A stretch of DNA of 64,000 bases from Alteribacter populi. Its GTDB lineage: Bacteria > Bacillota > Bacilli > Bacillales > Salisediminibacteriaceae. Position numbers and translations under genes: made by a program. The notes under the pieces are model-generated. The model was given only the letters and a program-made list of their open reading frames with translations, was not told the origin of the DNA and searched no databases. The stretch is from positions 2,254,368-2,318,367 of the forward strand of contig NZ_KZ293963.1 of the NCBI RefSeq assembly GCF_002352765.1, in the 5' to 3' direction. Shown in pieces: positions 34,060 through 42,902 of this stretch (position 1 is the first letter of the stretch; each line of letters opens with the position of its first letter).

Positions 34060-35583
34060 ATGGACATTACTGCACATCCATTAACTGTTACTGTACTCGT
34101 ACTTTATTTATTACTATTAGTCGTCATAGGCGTCATGAGCTCGCGGAAAAGCTCCCGCGGATTAACAGACTTTTTCCTCGCAGGACGTCAACTAAACAAA
34201 TGGACCGTTGCTCTTTCGGCCGTCAGCTCGGGACGTAGTGCCTGGCTTGTGTTAGGCGTTACCGGAACCGCATACTTAACAGGCCTAAATGCTGTATGGG
34301 CAGTAGCAGGCTACATAACCGTAGAAGTATTTATGTTTTTCTTTGTAGCACGACGCTTTCGAACCTTTAGTGAAAAAACAGGAAGCATTACCGTTCCTGA
34401 CATTCTCGAAAGTCGTCTCGGAGACAAAACAAAAATCATTCGACTTGTCAGTTCCTTGATCATTCTCTTTTTCATGGTCGCTTATGTAGGAAGCCAACTT
34501 GTTGCAGGCGGGACTGCTTTTTCCGGAAGCTTAGGCATCTCTACTTCACAAGGCATGTGGCTAACAGCTGCTATCATTTTTCTTTACACCATCCTAGGCG
34601 GCTTTCACGCTGTAAGTAAGACAGACGTCCTGCAAATCGGCTTTATGTTTTTCTCTCTCATTATTTTACCGATTGTCGCCATCATTCAACTCGGCGGTTT
34701 TGGTCCCGTCCTTGATTCTATGCAAGCAGAAGGCGGCGGCTTTACGAGCCCATTTGCGTTTGCGTTTGGTGCCATCATTGGTTTACTCGGAATCGGATTT
34801 GGGAGCCCCGGAAACCCGCATATCATCATTCGCTATATGAGTTTAAAAAATGTCAAAGAAATGCGCCAAGCTGCACTCATCGCTACGTTTTGGAATGTCA
34901 TTATGGGTTGGGGAGCAATCATGGTTGGCCTCATTGGTCGCGTTTACTTCCCGTCTGTAGATATGCTACCAAACGAAAACAACGAGCAAATCTTCACTTC
35001 TCTAGGAGCCGAAGTTCTAAATCCTTTTTTTGCCGGCATCCTCCTCGTTGCGGTTTTAGCAGCCATTATGAGTAGCGCCGACAGCCAGCTTCTCGTAGGC
35101 GCAAGTGCTGTCGTTCGTGACATCTATGACAAAATGTTTGCAAAAGGAAAAGAAATTTCCCAACGTAAGCTCATTATGTACAGCCGACTCGTCATCGTCG
35201 TATTAATGGCACTTGCCATTTGGCTAGCATCTTCAGCGACGGATTTCGTATTCTGGATGGTACTCTTCGCTTTCGGAGGCCTCGGCGCTTGTTTCGGCCC
35301 CGCCCTGATTCTCACTTTTTACTGGAAAGGACTCACAAGAGCCGGCGTCTTAACTGGTATGATAAGCGGTCTCCTCACTGTCATCATGGTAGCCGAACAA
35401 CCGCAATGGACGTACGCAATCATCGACGTCCACGCTTTTTTAGAAAACTACTTCTTCGGCATCACATACGAAGCCGTCCCAGGATTTCTCGTCGCCACCT
35501 TCTTTACAATAGTTGTCAGCCTCTTCACCAAAAAACCAGCCAACGCCGACACCATGGTCGACGACATGAAGCGCGTAGGATAA
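34060..35583 (+). CDS. Sodium:solute symporter (SSS family, PutP-like)
   Basis: Na+-coupled uptake of a small solute such as proline. 507 residues with about 13 transmembrane helices. Features: DFFLAGRQLNKWTVALSAV near the N-terminus (the SSS motif), SSGRSAWLVLGVTG, GFGSPGNPHIIIRYMS and MSSADSQLLVGASAVVRDIY, the last characteristic of PutP/OpuE transporters. RBS ACTAGGAGGG upstream. Proline uptake via OpuE/PutP serves nutrition and osmoprotection; which applies cannot be read here. Expressed with the 31-residue peptide upstream; own terminator after. Confidence 0.9.
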   Translation: MDITAHPLTVTVLVLYLLLLVVIGVMSSRKSSRGLTDFFLAGRQLNKWTVALSAVSSGRSAWLVLGVTGTAYLTGLNAVWAVAGYITVEVFMFFFVARRFRTFSEKTGSITVPDILESRLGDKTKIIRLVSSLIILFFMVAYVGSQLVAGGTAFSGSLGISTSQGMWLTAAIIFLYTILGGFHAVSKTDVLQIGFMFFSLIILPIVAIIQLGGFGPVLDSMQAEGGGFTSPFAFAFGAIIGLLGIGFGSPGNPHIIIRYMSLKNVKEMRQAALIATFWNVIMGWGAIMVGLIGRVYFPSVDMLPNENNEQIFTSLGAEVLNPFFAGILLVAVLAAIMSSADSQLLVGASAVVRDIYDKMFAKGKEISQRKLIMYSRLVIVVLMALAIWLASSATDFVFWMVLFAFGGLGACFGPALILTFYWKGLTRAGVLTGMISGLLTVIMVAEQPQWTYAIIDVHAFLENYFFGITYEAVPGFLVATFFTIVVSLFTKKPANADTMVDDMKRVG

Positions 35584-35605
35584 AATACGAACCTGCTAAA
35601 CGCAG

Positions 35606-35640
35606 AACAGCACTCGTTTTCCCAACGAGTGCTGTTTTAT
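35606..35640 (+). terminator. Terminator after the symporter
   Basis: AACAGCACTCGTT/AACGAGTGCTGTT, a perfect 13-bp stem with 5-nt loop, then TTTAT. Confidence 0.92.
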
Positions 35641-35648
35641 GTTCAATA

Positions 35649-35680
35649 AATTGTACGGGGACTGTCCCCCGAACTTTAGC
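35649..35680. repeat. REP-like element, rightmost copy
   Basis: AATTGTACGGGGACTGTCCC followed by CCGAACTTT. The last family member seen; no copy was found from here to 64 kb. Confidence 0.75.
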
Positions 35681-35691
35681 TGTCCTCTTAC

Positions 35692-36123
35692 TTAAGAGGA
35701 TTCCCACTCCGATCTCTTCTTCTCAACAACCTTCCTCCATGCCTCATAGCGCGCTGTTAACACCTCGTGCAAAAACCGCATCCGCTCTCCAGTGTCCCCC
35801 ACTGCATCCGCGGCAACACCGGCACCAGCAGAACCAAACCCAAACCGCTCCTCAACCTCCACAGCCTGAGTCACAGCACTATGAAGCTCACCGAGCACCG
35901 ACAAAGCCGTATCATCACTACCGAATATCGACACCAACGTCATGTTCTCCGGATGATACGGTAACATTCCCTTCATGACATCACGCAGCAGCCGGTCACC
36001 AATATCCACATCGCCTTTAATATAACACTCGCTCACATAGCTCAGCACATCATCCACTTCTACCAGCAAATCAACATAAGTAATCAAAAATCGCTCTTGC
36101 GCGTTCGTCAGTTTTTCCGTCAT
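35692..36123 (-). CDS. Hypothetical protein at the end of the flagellar fli cluster
   Basis: About 143 residues (MTEKLTNAQERFLITYVDLLVEVDDVL), soluble, acidic, probably helical, with a Gly/Ala-rich insertion (FGFGSAGAGVAADAVGD) before a final basic helix. ATG 36123 has AAAGGGTG upstream; a GTG four codons earlier has none. It follows fliT on the same strand but is separated by a 280-base gap occupied by a repeat, so co-transcription is uncertain. I do not recognise a family. A helical chaperone-like role would fit the neighbourhood, but this is a guess. Confidence 0.65.
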   Translation of the reverse strand: MTEKLTNAQERFLITYVDLLVEVDDVLSYVSECYIKGDVDIGDRLLRDVMKGMLPYHPENMTLVSIFGSDDTALSVLGELHSAVTQAVEVEERFGFGSAGAGVAADAVGDTGERMRFLHEVLTARYEAWRKVVEKKRSEWESS

Positions 36124-36147
36124 ACCAAAAAACACCCTTTATAGAGG

Positions 36148-36382
36148 TTGTTCAAAAAAGTCCGCTAAAAATAGCTATCTTACCTCTTCGTTGCAAGTTT
36201 AGTGAGTAAAACTTTCTGTCTCTCCCTCTGATCGTTAAGCTACGCAACGAATCCGTCGAGACAACTCGTAGCGATTTCACGATGTAACCGCTCGGCGCTC
36301 CTCACGTATTAATACCATCGCTTCGGTGCTCGAAAACTTCGCCGCCCCGACCTACTCGGCTCTTTTTATGCTCCTATTTGAA
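36148..36382. repeat. Dispersed repeat family A, copy 3
   Basis: Starts TTCAAAAAAGTCCGCTAAAA and ends CTCCTATTTGAA. Its start, TCCGCTAAAAATAGCTATC, is found inverted at the right end of the copy at 60403-60605, and CCGACCTACTCGGCTCTTT is found inverted (AAAGAGCCAAGTAGGTC) at that copy's left end. The two copies are therefore inverted relative to each other. Confidence 0.7.
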
Positions 36383-36402
36383 TACGGTTATAAACCTAAA
36401 AT

Positions 36403-36753
36403 CTAATTCTTTTTATCAATAAACGCACCATCGATCGGCCCGTAACTATACGGATTCTCATACCGACGACCCGTTTCTTTTTTCTTTCTCAAATCACCTA
36501 TATCTAGCTTAATATGATTGAGCTCCGCTTGCAAGCGATCCTCAATCAACAGATTCATATCGACCGCCTGTTTCATCAACGCACGCTCATCAGCCGAAAA
36601 CTCACCCTTCACACCTTCCAAAATAACCGCCCGCTCCTCAAGCATCGCCGTCAACCGCTCAATATAAGCCTCCCGTTCCTCTGCCTGAGGAGGTACCTTT
36701 GCGTGGTCATAAAGTGTTTTCGTGATGTGATATAATTCTCCCACGCTACTCAT
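36403..36753 (-). CDS. fliT: Flagellar chaperone FliT-like
   Basis: Export chaperone for the filament cap FliD, preventing premature assembly in the cytoplasm. 116 residues, all helical in appearance (MSSVGELYHITKTLYDHAKVP), with the C-terminal tail YGPIDGAFIDKKN that is characteristic of Bacillus FliT. Its ATG overlaps the fliS stop (TAATG), implying translational coupling. Same order as B. subtilis fliD-fliS-fliT. Confidence 0.88.
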   Translation of the reverse strand: MSSVGELYHITKTLYDHAKVPPQAEEREAYIERLTAMLEERAVILEGVKGEFSADERALMKQAVDMNLLIEDRLQAELNHIKLDIGDLRKKKETGRRYENPYSYGPIDGAFIDKKN

Positions 36754-37154
36754 TATCCTCGCACTCCCCCACCATGACGACGCTTTCGATCAATCTTGAT
36801 CACTTCTTTCCACGTATCACGAAACTCAACAACAAACCGCTCCGCTTCCTTCAACGCCTTCACATCATTTTTCGTATTCGCATCCACCAAGCGAGACAAA
36901 ATAAAATCATACATCTGCAGCATATTCTGCGCCACATCCGTCTCCACCTTTAACGTCACCATCAGCTCACGAATAATATTCTGCGCCTTAATCAAATTCT
37001 CGTTCTTCGCTTCCACATTCCCCTCATCAATCGCCTTCTCACCGCGCTTGATAAACTTAATGCACCCTTCATATAACATCAACGTCAATTCACCAGGCGT
37101 TTTCGTCTGCACATTCTTCTGCTGATAATTTGCATAAGGATTCCTCATCGCCAT
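36753..37154 (-). CDS. fliS: Flagellin export chaperone FliS
   Basis: Binds the C-terminus of flagellin before export. Sequence MAMRNPYANYQQKNVQTKTPGELTLMLYEGCIKFIKRGEKA carries the FliS NPYANYQQ and TPGELTLMLYEGC signatures. I start at the ATG giving MAMRNPY, with AAAGGGTGA upstream; an upstream GTG would add four residues. About 133 residues. In B. subtilis FliS also works with FliW and CsrA in flagellin homeostasis; both are encoded at 61.7-62.4 kb here. Confidence 0.95.
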   Translation of the reverse strand: MAMRNPYANYQQKNVQTKTPGELTLMLYEGCIKFIKRGEKAIDEGNVEAKNENLIKAQNIIRELMVTLKVETDVAQNMLQMYDFILSRLVDANTKNDVKALKEAERFVVEFRDTWKEVIKIDRKRRHGGGVRG

Positions 37155-37193
37155 TTCATCATTCACCCTTTCCCATTCTACTAACCAACCAAC

Positions 37194-38852
37194 CTACATG
37201 CCCATACCGCCACCGCCGCCAAGCATCGAGAACATTTGCTCAGCCTGAGCATTCGCCTCAGCCATCGCCCGCTCCAACGCCGAAAACTCATTCCAATAAC
37301 GCTGTTCCGTCTGTTGCAACCTACGCTCAAAATTCGAAATCCGATCATCCATACCCATCATCTCGCGTCCGAGCGAATACGACTGTTGTGTCCGCCCTTC
37401 ACGCCCCGCGCGTTCAGTCACACGATCAATCGTCGTATCCAACGTCCCACGCAACTTACGCAACACACCCTCATCCGCAGGAGAATCACCATTCCCCATA
37501 AAAAACTGATACAACTCCTCAGGATCACTCTCAATTGCCGCCCGCAATCGATCCTCACCATTCAAACGCTGCCCATCCGGCATCGTCCGACTATTCGTAT
37601 CCAAAATAATCTTCCCGCCATCCATATAATCCGGCGAACTCACAAGCCCAATCTCCGACAAATCATTAAACACACTCGTCGCCTCATCGCCCAATCCACT
37701 AAACATCGACATCCGCATCTGACTCAGCGCCGAACTCAACGCAGGATCACGCCGCAACAAACCACTCTGCGCCTTCTCCTCCCACATCTCAACCTCACGC
37801 TCCGTCATCGCACGCCGCTCCTCATCACTCAACGGATGATAATCACGAAACCGCTCCTCACGCAAAGTCCCATTAATCGTATCCACAAGCTCATTATACT
37901 CCTCCACAAACTCCAGAATCTGATCCATAATCGCATCCGTATCCGTCTGCGCCGTAATCGAAATCCTCTCATCCCCAGACGTCGTCCCATTTAGCTCATA
38001 GTTAATCCCATTAATCGTAAAACTATTCGAAGCCCGTTCCGTCGTATGACCATTCAGGGTAAAACGCGAATTTTCCCCTTCGCTTCCAGCACCAACGTCC
38101 AGCTGACCGGACTCTTCACCAAAAGAAAAACCCAGCGCCTCCATCAGCTTTTGCGCATTCGAATCCGTCGAAGGCACATAGTCTTCCTCGTCAGCTGATG
38201 CCAGACGCATCGCAGATCCGCTCCCACTTTCAGTCATCGTCATAATTACTTGAGCATTCGCTCCCTCTGCCGCGTTCTCATCCAAAAACGCATTTACCCC
38301 AAGACCAGACCGGTTCATTTTTGTGAGCACATCGCCCACTTTATCGTCTTCGTCAATTTCCAGACTCACCGTCTCAAACTCACCACCCGGACGCTTCACT
38401 TCAAACGCAAGCTCCGCTTTTCCAGACTCATTAAAGTCGAGGTCAATCCCCCAGTCTTTCACTGACTCTTCAAGAACATTTTCAGCAATCGCATTTTCTT
38501 CCCCATCAGCCGAAATCCACGATGTCGCCGTTGCTAACCGCTCGACCTGAAGCTGCACACTCGTATTTGGCGCATTTCCAACTGCTGTCGCCGTTGCCAC
38601 ACCCTCATTCGAGCTCGCCACACTTTTTTGCAAAAATGTACTCTGCATTCCAAGACCCGTCGCACGAAACGAATCACGAAACTGTGTCATTTGTAAATTC
38701 ACGTCACGATACGCATCCTGCTTCCACTCTAGAATTTGCCGGTCCTGGTGCATTTTATCAACAGGAATTCGCTCCGCTTTCATTAAATCCTCTACCATTT
38801 GGTGCGTGTCCATCCCCGTAGCTAGTCCACCCATACGAAACATCTCACTCAT
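37194..38852 (-). CDS. fliD: Flagellar filament cap protein FliD (HAP2)
   Basis: Caps the growing filament and folds flagellin into place. Start MSEMFRMGGLATGMDTHQMV with GAGGAG 8 nt upstream. The N-terminal D0 region GLATGMDTHQMVEDLMKAE and the C-terminal MGMDDRISNFERRLQQTEQRYWNEFSALERAM are FliD hallmarks; coiled-coil ends flank the variable domain. The tail is MLGGGGGMGM. 552 residues, above the B. subtilis length of 498, because of the central domain. The coding strand shows many G/A-ending codons and higher GC than the neighbours, but no sign of transfer otherwise. Confidence 0.95.
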   Translation of the reverse strand: MSEMFRMGGLATGMDTHQMVEDLMKAERIPVDKMHQDRQILEWKQDAYRDVNLQMTQFRDSFRATGLGMQSTFLQKSVASSNEGVATATAVGNAPNTSVQLQVERLATATSWISADGEENAIAENVLEESVKDWGIDLDFNESGKAELAFEVKRPGGEFETVSLEIDEDDKVGDVLTKMNRSGLGVNAFLDENAAEGANAQVIMTMTESGSGSAMRLASADEEDYVPSTDSNAQKLMEALGFSFGEESGQLDVGAGSEGENSRFTLNGHTTERASNSFTINGINYELNGTTSGDERISITAQTDTDAIMDQILEFVEEYNELVDTINGTLREERFRDYHPLSDEERRAMTEREVEMWEEKAQSGLLRRDPALSSALSQMRMSMFSGLGDEATSVFNDLSEIGLVSSPDYMDGGKIILDTNSRTMPDGQRLNGEDRLRAAIESDPEELYQFFMGNGDSPADEGVLRKLRGTLDTTIDRVTERAGREGRTQQSYSLGREMMGMDDRISNFERRLQQTEQRYWNEFSALERAMAEANAQAEQMFSMLGGGGGMGM

Positions 38853-38979
38853 ACCTAGCACTCCTCTATATCAACTCATACCGAATTTATTGTCTAATTA
38901 TAATATCGGTTCCGTCTCTTTAACTGTTTAGCGTCATTCCCCCTTGAATAAGAAAAACCGCGTAGTTTCCTTTTCTCAC

Positions 38980-39005
38980 AAAAAAAGAACCCGAAAACTC
39001 GAGTC
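38980..39005 (-). terminator. Weak terminator between flaG and fliD
   Basis: A 7-bp stem with two wobble pairs (GACTCGA/TCGGGTT), then seven T residues, 14 bases beyond flaG. It probably lets some transcripts read into fliD. Confidence 0.6.
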
Positions 39006-39018
39006 CTTTTAAAGCTGC

Positions 39019-39381
39019 TTATATTTTTTCGTCAATAATAATCCCCGCAAATTCAAGCATTGAAGAAATCATATCCAAAAACTCCTCAGGCGGAATCTCC
39101 TTCACAACCTCTTTCGTATCACGATCAACTACCTTCACAAACATCCGATCTAAAGCTTCATGCTTCTCAAACTGCACACTCGTCATCTGAAGCTCCGAAA
39201 GCTTATTAAGGGAATCCAACTTCTCCGTCAAACCCTTTTCTGACCACGCTTTTTTCTCAGTGTCGGCACGATCAGACTCTGTTGTCCATCCCTGACTATT
39301 TTTCTCATGAGTACGACTATCGTCACGAACCTTCGAAAAAAGATCATTCACCGAAATCGTCCCCGCTGGCTTCACATCCAT
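39019..39381 (-). CDS. flaG: Flagellar protein FlaG (YvyC)
   Basis: Small flagellar protein implicated in filament length control. 120 residues; the FlaG domain covers about 55-120 (LDSLNKLSELQMTSVQFEKHEALDRMFVKVVDRDTKEVVKEIPPEEFLDMISSM). Acidic, variable N-terminus. The first gene after a good sigma-D promoter and leads the fliD-fliS-fliT group. In B. subtilis hag lies directly upstream; here nearly 19 kb is inserted between them. Confidence 0.93.
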   Translation of the reverse strand: MDVKPAGTISVNDLFSKVRDDSRTHEKNSQGWTTESDRADTEKKAWSEKGLTEKLDSLNKLSELQMTSVQFEKHEALDRMFVKVVDRDTKEVVKEIPPEEFLDMISSMLEFAGIIIDEKI

Positions 39382-39418
39382 GTGAACCCCTCCCTATATG
39401 AAGTTATTTTCATATTAT

Positions 39419-39445
39419 ATATCGGGATTTCAGGGAAAAATTTTA
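39419..39445 (-). promoter_or_regulatory. flaG: Sigma-D promoter of flaG-fliDST
   Basis: Minus strand TAAA (39442-39445), 15-base spacer, CCCGATAT (39419-39426). It matches the sigma-D consensus TAAA-N15-GCCGATAT with one mismatch, about 38 bases before the flaG start. Confidence 0.85.
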
Positions 39446-39530
39446 CTATTTTGTGAGAAAAGGTGTGCGTAGTATACAAACGAACGGATTGTCCTAGTTG
39501 AAATAATTTCCTAAAGTCAATGTATAAAAA

Positions 39531-39556
39531 AGAGCTACCTCAAAACAAAGGTAGCT
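39531..39556 (-). terminator. Terminator of the histidine unit
   Basis: GAGCTACC/GGTAGCTC stem with a 10-nt loop and a six-T tract on the minus strand; it follows the permease and the gene remnant. Confidence 0.85.
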
Positions 39557-39560
39557 CAAG

Positions 39561-39650
39561 CTAGTGAAGGAACGTGCTAAGCTCTTTTTCTAATTCAAAG
39601 GTCTCTTCTTTCCACTTCACCATTTCTAATTAAAGCTCCTGAAGTGCTAT
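39561..39650 (-). pseudogene. Remnant copy of the small coiled-coil gene at 43.6 kb
   Basis: Minus-strand translation LQEL*LEMVKWKEETFELEK ending ELSTFLH* parallels the C-terminus of the 43580-43807 protein (RQELQLEIGKLKEEIFALEQ ending ELGTFHH*). A stop codon replaces the Gln after QEL. Only the last 30 codons remain. The intact copy lies just beyond hutP, so the permease-hutH-hutP unit is bracketed by two copies of the same gene end. Confidence 0.8.
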
Positions 39651-39675
39651 CCCAGGATTGCGCAAATTGGATTTA

Positions 39676-40992
39676 TTAAAGAACCATTGCGGCAATGATA
39701 CCGAAGATCATGATCGGGATATTGTAATGTAAAAATGTTGGCACACATGTGTCCCAAATATGATGATGCCCTCCATCTGCGTTCAACCCTGCTGTTGGGC
39801 CAAGTGTACTGTCTGATGCCGGTGAACCAGCATCCCCAAGTGCAGCTGCTGAACCGATCAATGCTGCGGTTGCAAGTGGTGAGAACCCCACTGCGGCACA
39901 TAGTGGAACATAAAGTGCTGCAATAATTGGAATCGTACCGAAAGATGAACCAATTCCCATCGTAATAACTAAACCAACCATAATTAATACGAGTGCTATA
40001 ACCAGTCTATTGTCACCAAGCACCCCTGATGTTGCAGAAACGAGTGAATCAACTGCTCCTGTCTCTTTGAGAATTGTTGCATAACCAGAAGCGGTTAGCA
40101 TTACAAAGGCGATCATTCCCATCATCTTGATACCGTCATTCACAATTTGGTCTCCTTTTTTGAATGGGACAACTCGTAGAGCAAACAATAGAATAATACC
40201 CGTCAATGCACCAAGAACGAGAGAATCAAACATTAATTGAACGGTAAGTGCAGCTACAATTGCAATAATTGTAAACATATGTTCTTTTGAAAATTTCACA
40301 TCCTCCACCGTTGCGGCTGTTTCATCCACTGCACTTCCACCGACTCCAACTTTCTCATTTGGCTCACGATCTTTACGATAAGTAATAAATACGGCAATTA
40401 ATAAACCTACAATCATTCCAACGCCTGGGAATAACATTGCCATCGGTACTTGACCAATCGCCATTTCCATTCCATTTGCTGTCATTTCATCTGCAATGAT
40501 TCCGTGAAAGATTAAACCAAACCCTGCTGGCAACATAATGTACGGGGCTTTTAATCCAAAGGTTAATGACATGGCTACTCCACGACGATCTATTTTCATT
40601 TTGTCAAAAAGATGTAAGAGTGGCGGAATAAGAATTGGAATAAAAGCAATATGAACAGGAACTACGTTTTGTGATAAACAAGCAACCCCTGCGATAGTTA
40701 ATAACATCATTGAACGTTTTCCCTTTAAAACATTGACCAAACGTTTGACCAAAAAGCCAGTAACTCCTGAATAACCGATCATAACAGCAAATCCACCAAG
40801 TAAAATATAACTTAATGCGGTGTTAGCTTGTCCTCCCATACCAGAAACTAATAGATCAATAGTTTCAGTAATGGACAATGATGCGGTTAAACCTGCTGTA
40901 ATTGCAGCAATCAAGATCGCTAGGAACACGTTAACTCTGAACAAACTTAAAATAACCATCACTAAGACGGAGATGACTACTGGATTTAACAT
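39676..40992 (-). CDS. YuiF-like Na+/H+-antiporter-family transporter, probable histidine permease
   Basis: 438 residues, 11-12 transmembrane segments. MLNPVVISVLVMVILSLFRV with GAGGGGGA upstream is the start; the open frame continues 65 codons upstream but those are Cys/Ser-rich and non-membrane. Similar to B. subtilis YuiF: SQNVVPVHIAFIPILIPPLL, GDAGSPASDSTLGPTAGLNA and HHHIWDTCVPTF are shared. YuiF-like proteins are annotated as antiporters or amino-acid transporters. Position downstream of hutH suggests histidine (or urocanate) transport in place of the HutM of B. subtilis; this is inference. Confidence 0.8.
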   Translation of the reverse strand: MLNPVVISVLVMVILSLFRVNVFLAILIAAITAGLTASLSITETIDLLVSGMGGQANTALSYILLGGFAVMIGYSGVTGFLVKRLVNVLKGKRSMMLLTIAGVACLSQNVVPVHIAFIPILIPPLLHLFDKMKIDRRGVAMSLTFGLKAPYIMLPAGFGLIFHGIIADEMTANGMEMAIGQVPMAMLFPGVGMIVGLLIAVFITYRKDREPNEKVGVGGSAVDETAATVEDVKFSKEHMFTIIAIVAALTVQLMFDSLVLGALTGIILLFALRVVPFKKGDQIVNDGIKMMGMIAFVMLTASGYATILKETGAVDSLVSATSGVLGDNRLVIALVLIMVGLVITMGIGSSFGTIPIIAALYVPLCAAVGFSPLATAALIGSAAALGDAGSPASDSTLGPTAGLNADGGHHHIWDTCVPTFLHYNIPIMIFGIIAAMVL

Positions 40993-41322
40993 AAAGTCCC
41001 CCTCAGATTTTTTTGTCTCTTCCTCTCTATGAATCCCAGATGTCTTAATAGCAGAAAGGATTAATTTCTCATCAGCTTTAATCATTCGACAAGTTCCAAG
41101 AGGTCCCAGGCACCTCCGGCAAGGAAGTTTAGAATACAGGTGTGACGATGCGGCTGGACATATCTCGGAAGTCGAGTGTTGGATCAAGTTCGACGATAGA
41201 GGTGCTTTGATAATATCGTATTATCCGTTTCTCTTTGCCCAATTACAAGACTCCTCGTAAGACGGAGCATCTTTTACACGTTAATTTCATAATTTGGGCA
41301 CGAATAATGACCTTGTAACTGC
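40993..41322 (-). other. 330-base intercistronic region with paired segments
   Basis: Between hutH and the permease. Minus-strand GCCCAAATTA (near 41300) can pair with TAATTGGGC (near 41242), enclosing GATGCTCC/GGAGTC. Further on GAGGTGCCTGGGACCTC forms another hairpin. No tract of T residues and no T-box (GGTGGNACCGCG) motif. It is unusually long for genes in one operon and may be a structured leader or a decayed gene. No known riboswitch was recognised. Confidence 0.35.
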
Positions 41323-42864
41323 TTAATCCCCCCCTTTAACGCTCAATTTATTTTCTCTTATTTCACTATTTTCAAAGACGACCCAATTGTCATTCTTTAA
41401 CCATACAGCTGCTTTTTCAATATCTTTTGAAAAGACACGATCCTTTTCAATGTATGGGATGTACTCCCGTCCTTTTTCAAGTGTTATTTGCGTTAAGCTC
41501 GCCATTTTTTCTTTTCCCCGTATTTCAACGGCCTGCATTGCACAAATCGCTTCAATGGCAAGCACCTTACGTACGTTTTGAATAATTTGGTGAGCATGGC
41601 GTGAACCAATGGTACCCATACTGACATGATCCTCTTGGTTAGCTGAAGATGGAATTGAATCGACACTTGCTGGGTGTGCCAACGTTTTATTTTCAGATAC
41701 TAGGGATGCGGCAACATATTGCATGATCATTGCACCAGATTGAACACCTGGTTCTGGGCTTAAGAACGGCGGTAAATCATTCAATTGTGGATTGACTAAA
41801 CGTTCGGTCCGGCGTTCTGAAATGTTCGCAAGCTCTGCCATTGCAATTCCTAAATAGTCCATAGCTAAAGCAATTGGTTGCCCGTGGAAGTTTCCACCTG
41901 ATATGATTTTTTCCCCATCATCAAAAATTAATGGATTATCTGTTGCTGCGTTCATTTCGATTTCAAGCATTTCTTTAACGTAGTTTAAGGTGTGCCATGA
42001 TGCTCCATGCACTTGTGGAATGCATCGTAGGGAATAGGCATCTTGTACACGAAGTTCCCCTTGCCTTGTTGTCAGTTGGCTTCCCTTAAGGTACGTACGA
42101 ATACGACGCGCTACGTTGACTTGCTCTTTGTATCCACGTGCTAATTGAATGTCTTCATCAAACGCATCAGTAATTCCGCGCAAACCTTCAATTGTGAGTG
42201 ATGCAATCACTTCTGTTTGGTATGCGATTTTTTCTGCTTCAAGGTAAGAAATCACTCCCATGGCTGTCATAGCTTGAGTTCCATTGATGAGGGCAAGCCC
42301 TTCTTTAGCTGTTAATGTAATAGGCTCAATCCCTTCTTCTTTAAGGGCAATATGGGCAGCCATCCTCTCACCTTTGTAAAATACTTCACCCTCTCCTAAT
42401 AAAACAAGGGCTAAATGTGATAGTGGAGCTAGGTCGCCACTTGCTCCTAACGAACCTTGTTCAGGAACAACAGGATGTATTTTTGTATTGACTAGATCAA
42501 GTAAGCGATCGATCACCACCGGGCGAACCCCTGAAAATCCTTTTAGCAACGCATTCGCACGCAAAACTAACATCGCACGACTAACCACTTCTGGGAACGG
42601 GTCACCAACACCACACGCATGAGAATTTATCAAATTATGTTGTAATTCCTCGACATCGTTTTGATCAATAAAAATATCACTAAATTTTCCAAATCCTGTC
42701 GTAATCCCGTAAATGACTTCTTTCCGATCAACAATACCTTCAACAGCTTTACGGCTTCGTTTTACCTTTTCCATACTTTCATCAGAAGCCTTCACGTAAA
42801 CCTCTTCATAAATAATCCGATACATATCATACATACAAAGGGAATTTCCATCTAAAATCTTCAT
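41323..42864 (-). CDS. hutH: Histidine ammonia-lyase
   Basis: Deaminates histidine to urocanate, the first step of histidine use. Start MKILDGNSLCMYDMYRIIYE with AGGAAGGTGA upstream gives 513 residues (B. subtilis 508). The self-forming MIO cofactor is Ala141-Ser142-Gly143 in GSLGASGDLAPLSH, the same numbers as B. subtilis. HGQPIALAMDYLGIAMAELA and NQEDHVSMG are further motifs. The next genes of the usual hut operon (hutU, hutI, hutG) are absent from this window, so urocanate breakdown must be encoded elsewhere or urocanate is exported. Confidence 0.97.
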   Translation of the reverse strand: MKILDGNSLCMYDMYRIIYEEVYVKASDESMEKVKRSRKAVEGIVDRKEVIYGITTGFGKFSDIFIDQNDVEELQHNLINSHACGVGDPFPEVVSRAMLVLRANALLKGFSGVRPVVIDRLLDLVNTKIHPVVPEQGSLGASGDLAPLSHLALVLLGEGEVFYKGERMAAHIALKEEGIEPITLTAKEGLALINGTQAMTAMGVISYLEAEKIAYQTEVIASLTIEGLRGITDAFDEDIQLARGYKEQVNVARRIRTYLKGSQLTTRQGELRVQDAYSLRCIPQVHGASWHTLNYVKEMLEIEMNAATDNPLIFDDGEKIISGGNFHGQPIALAMDYLGIAMAELANISERRTERLVNPQLNDLPPFLSPEPGVQSGAMIMQYVAASLVSENKTLAHPASVDSIPSSANQEDHVSMGTIGSRHAHQIIQNVRKVLAIEAICAMQAVEIRGKEKMASLTQITLEKGREYIPYIEKDRVFSKDIEKAAVWLKNDNWVVFENSEIRENKLSVKGGD

Positions 42865-42902
42865 GCTAGTCACCTTCCTATCCATATTTTTTGACATAAA
42901 AA

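Noticed and set aside
35220..35978. Plus-strand 252-codon reading across the end of the symporter gene
   Set aside because: Out-of-frame shadow rich in Arg, Pro, Ser and His that crosses the symporter terminator.
37236..37994. Plus-strand 252-codon reading opposite fliD
   Set aside because: Antisense shadow of fliD with Arg/Leu/Thr-rich composition; fliD itself is unmistakable.
40993..41322. T-box, lysine or glycine riboswitch before the transporter
   Set aside because: No GGTGGNACCGCG T-box and none of the conserved cores that I know; left as an unexplained region.
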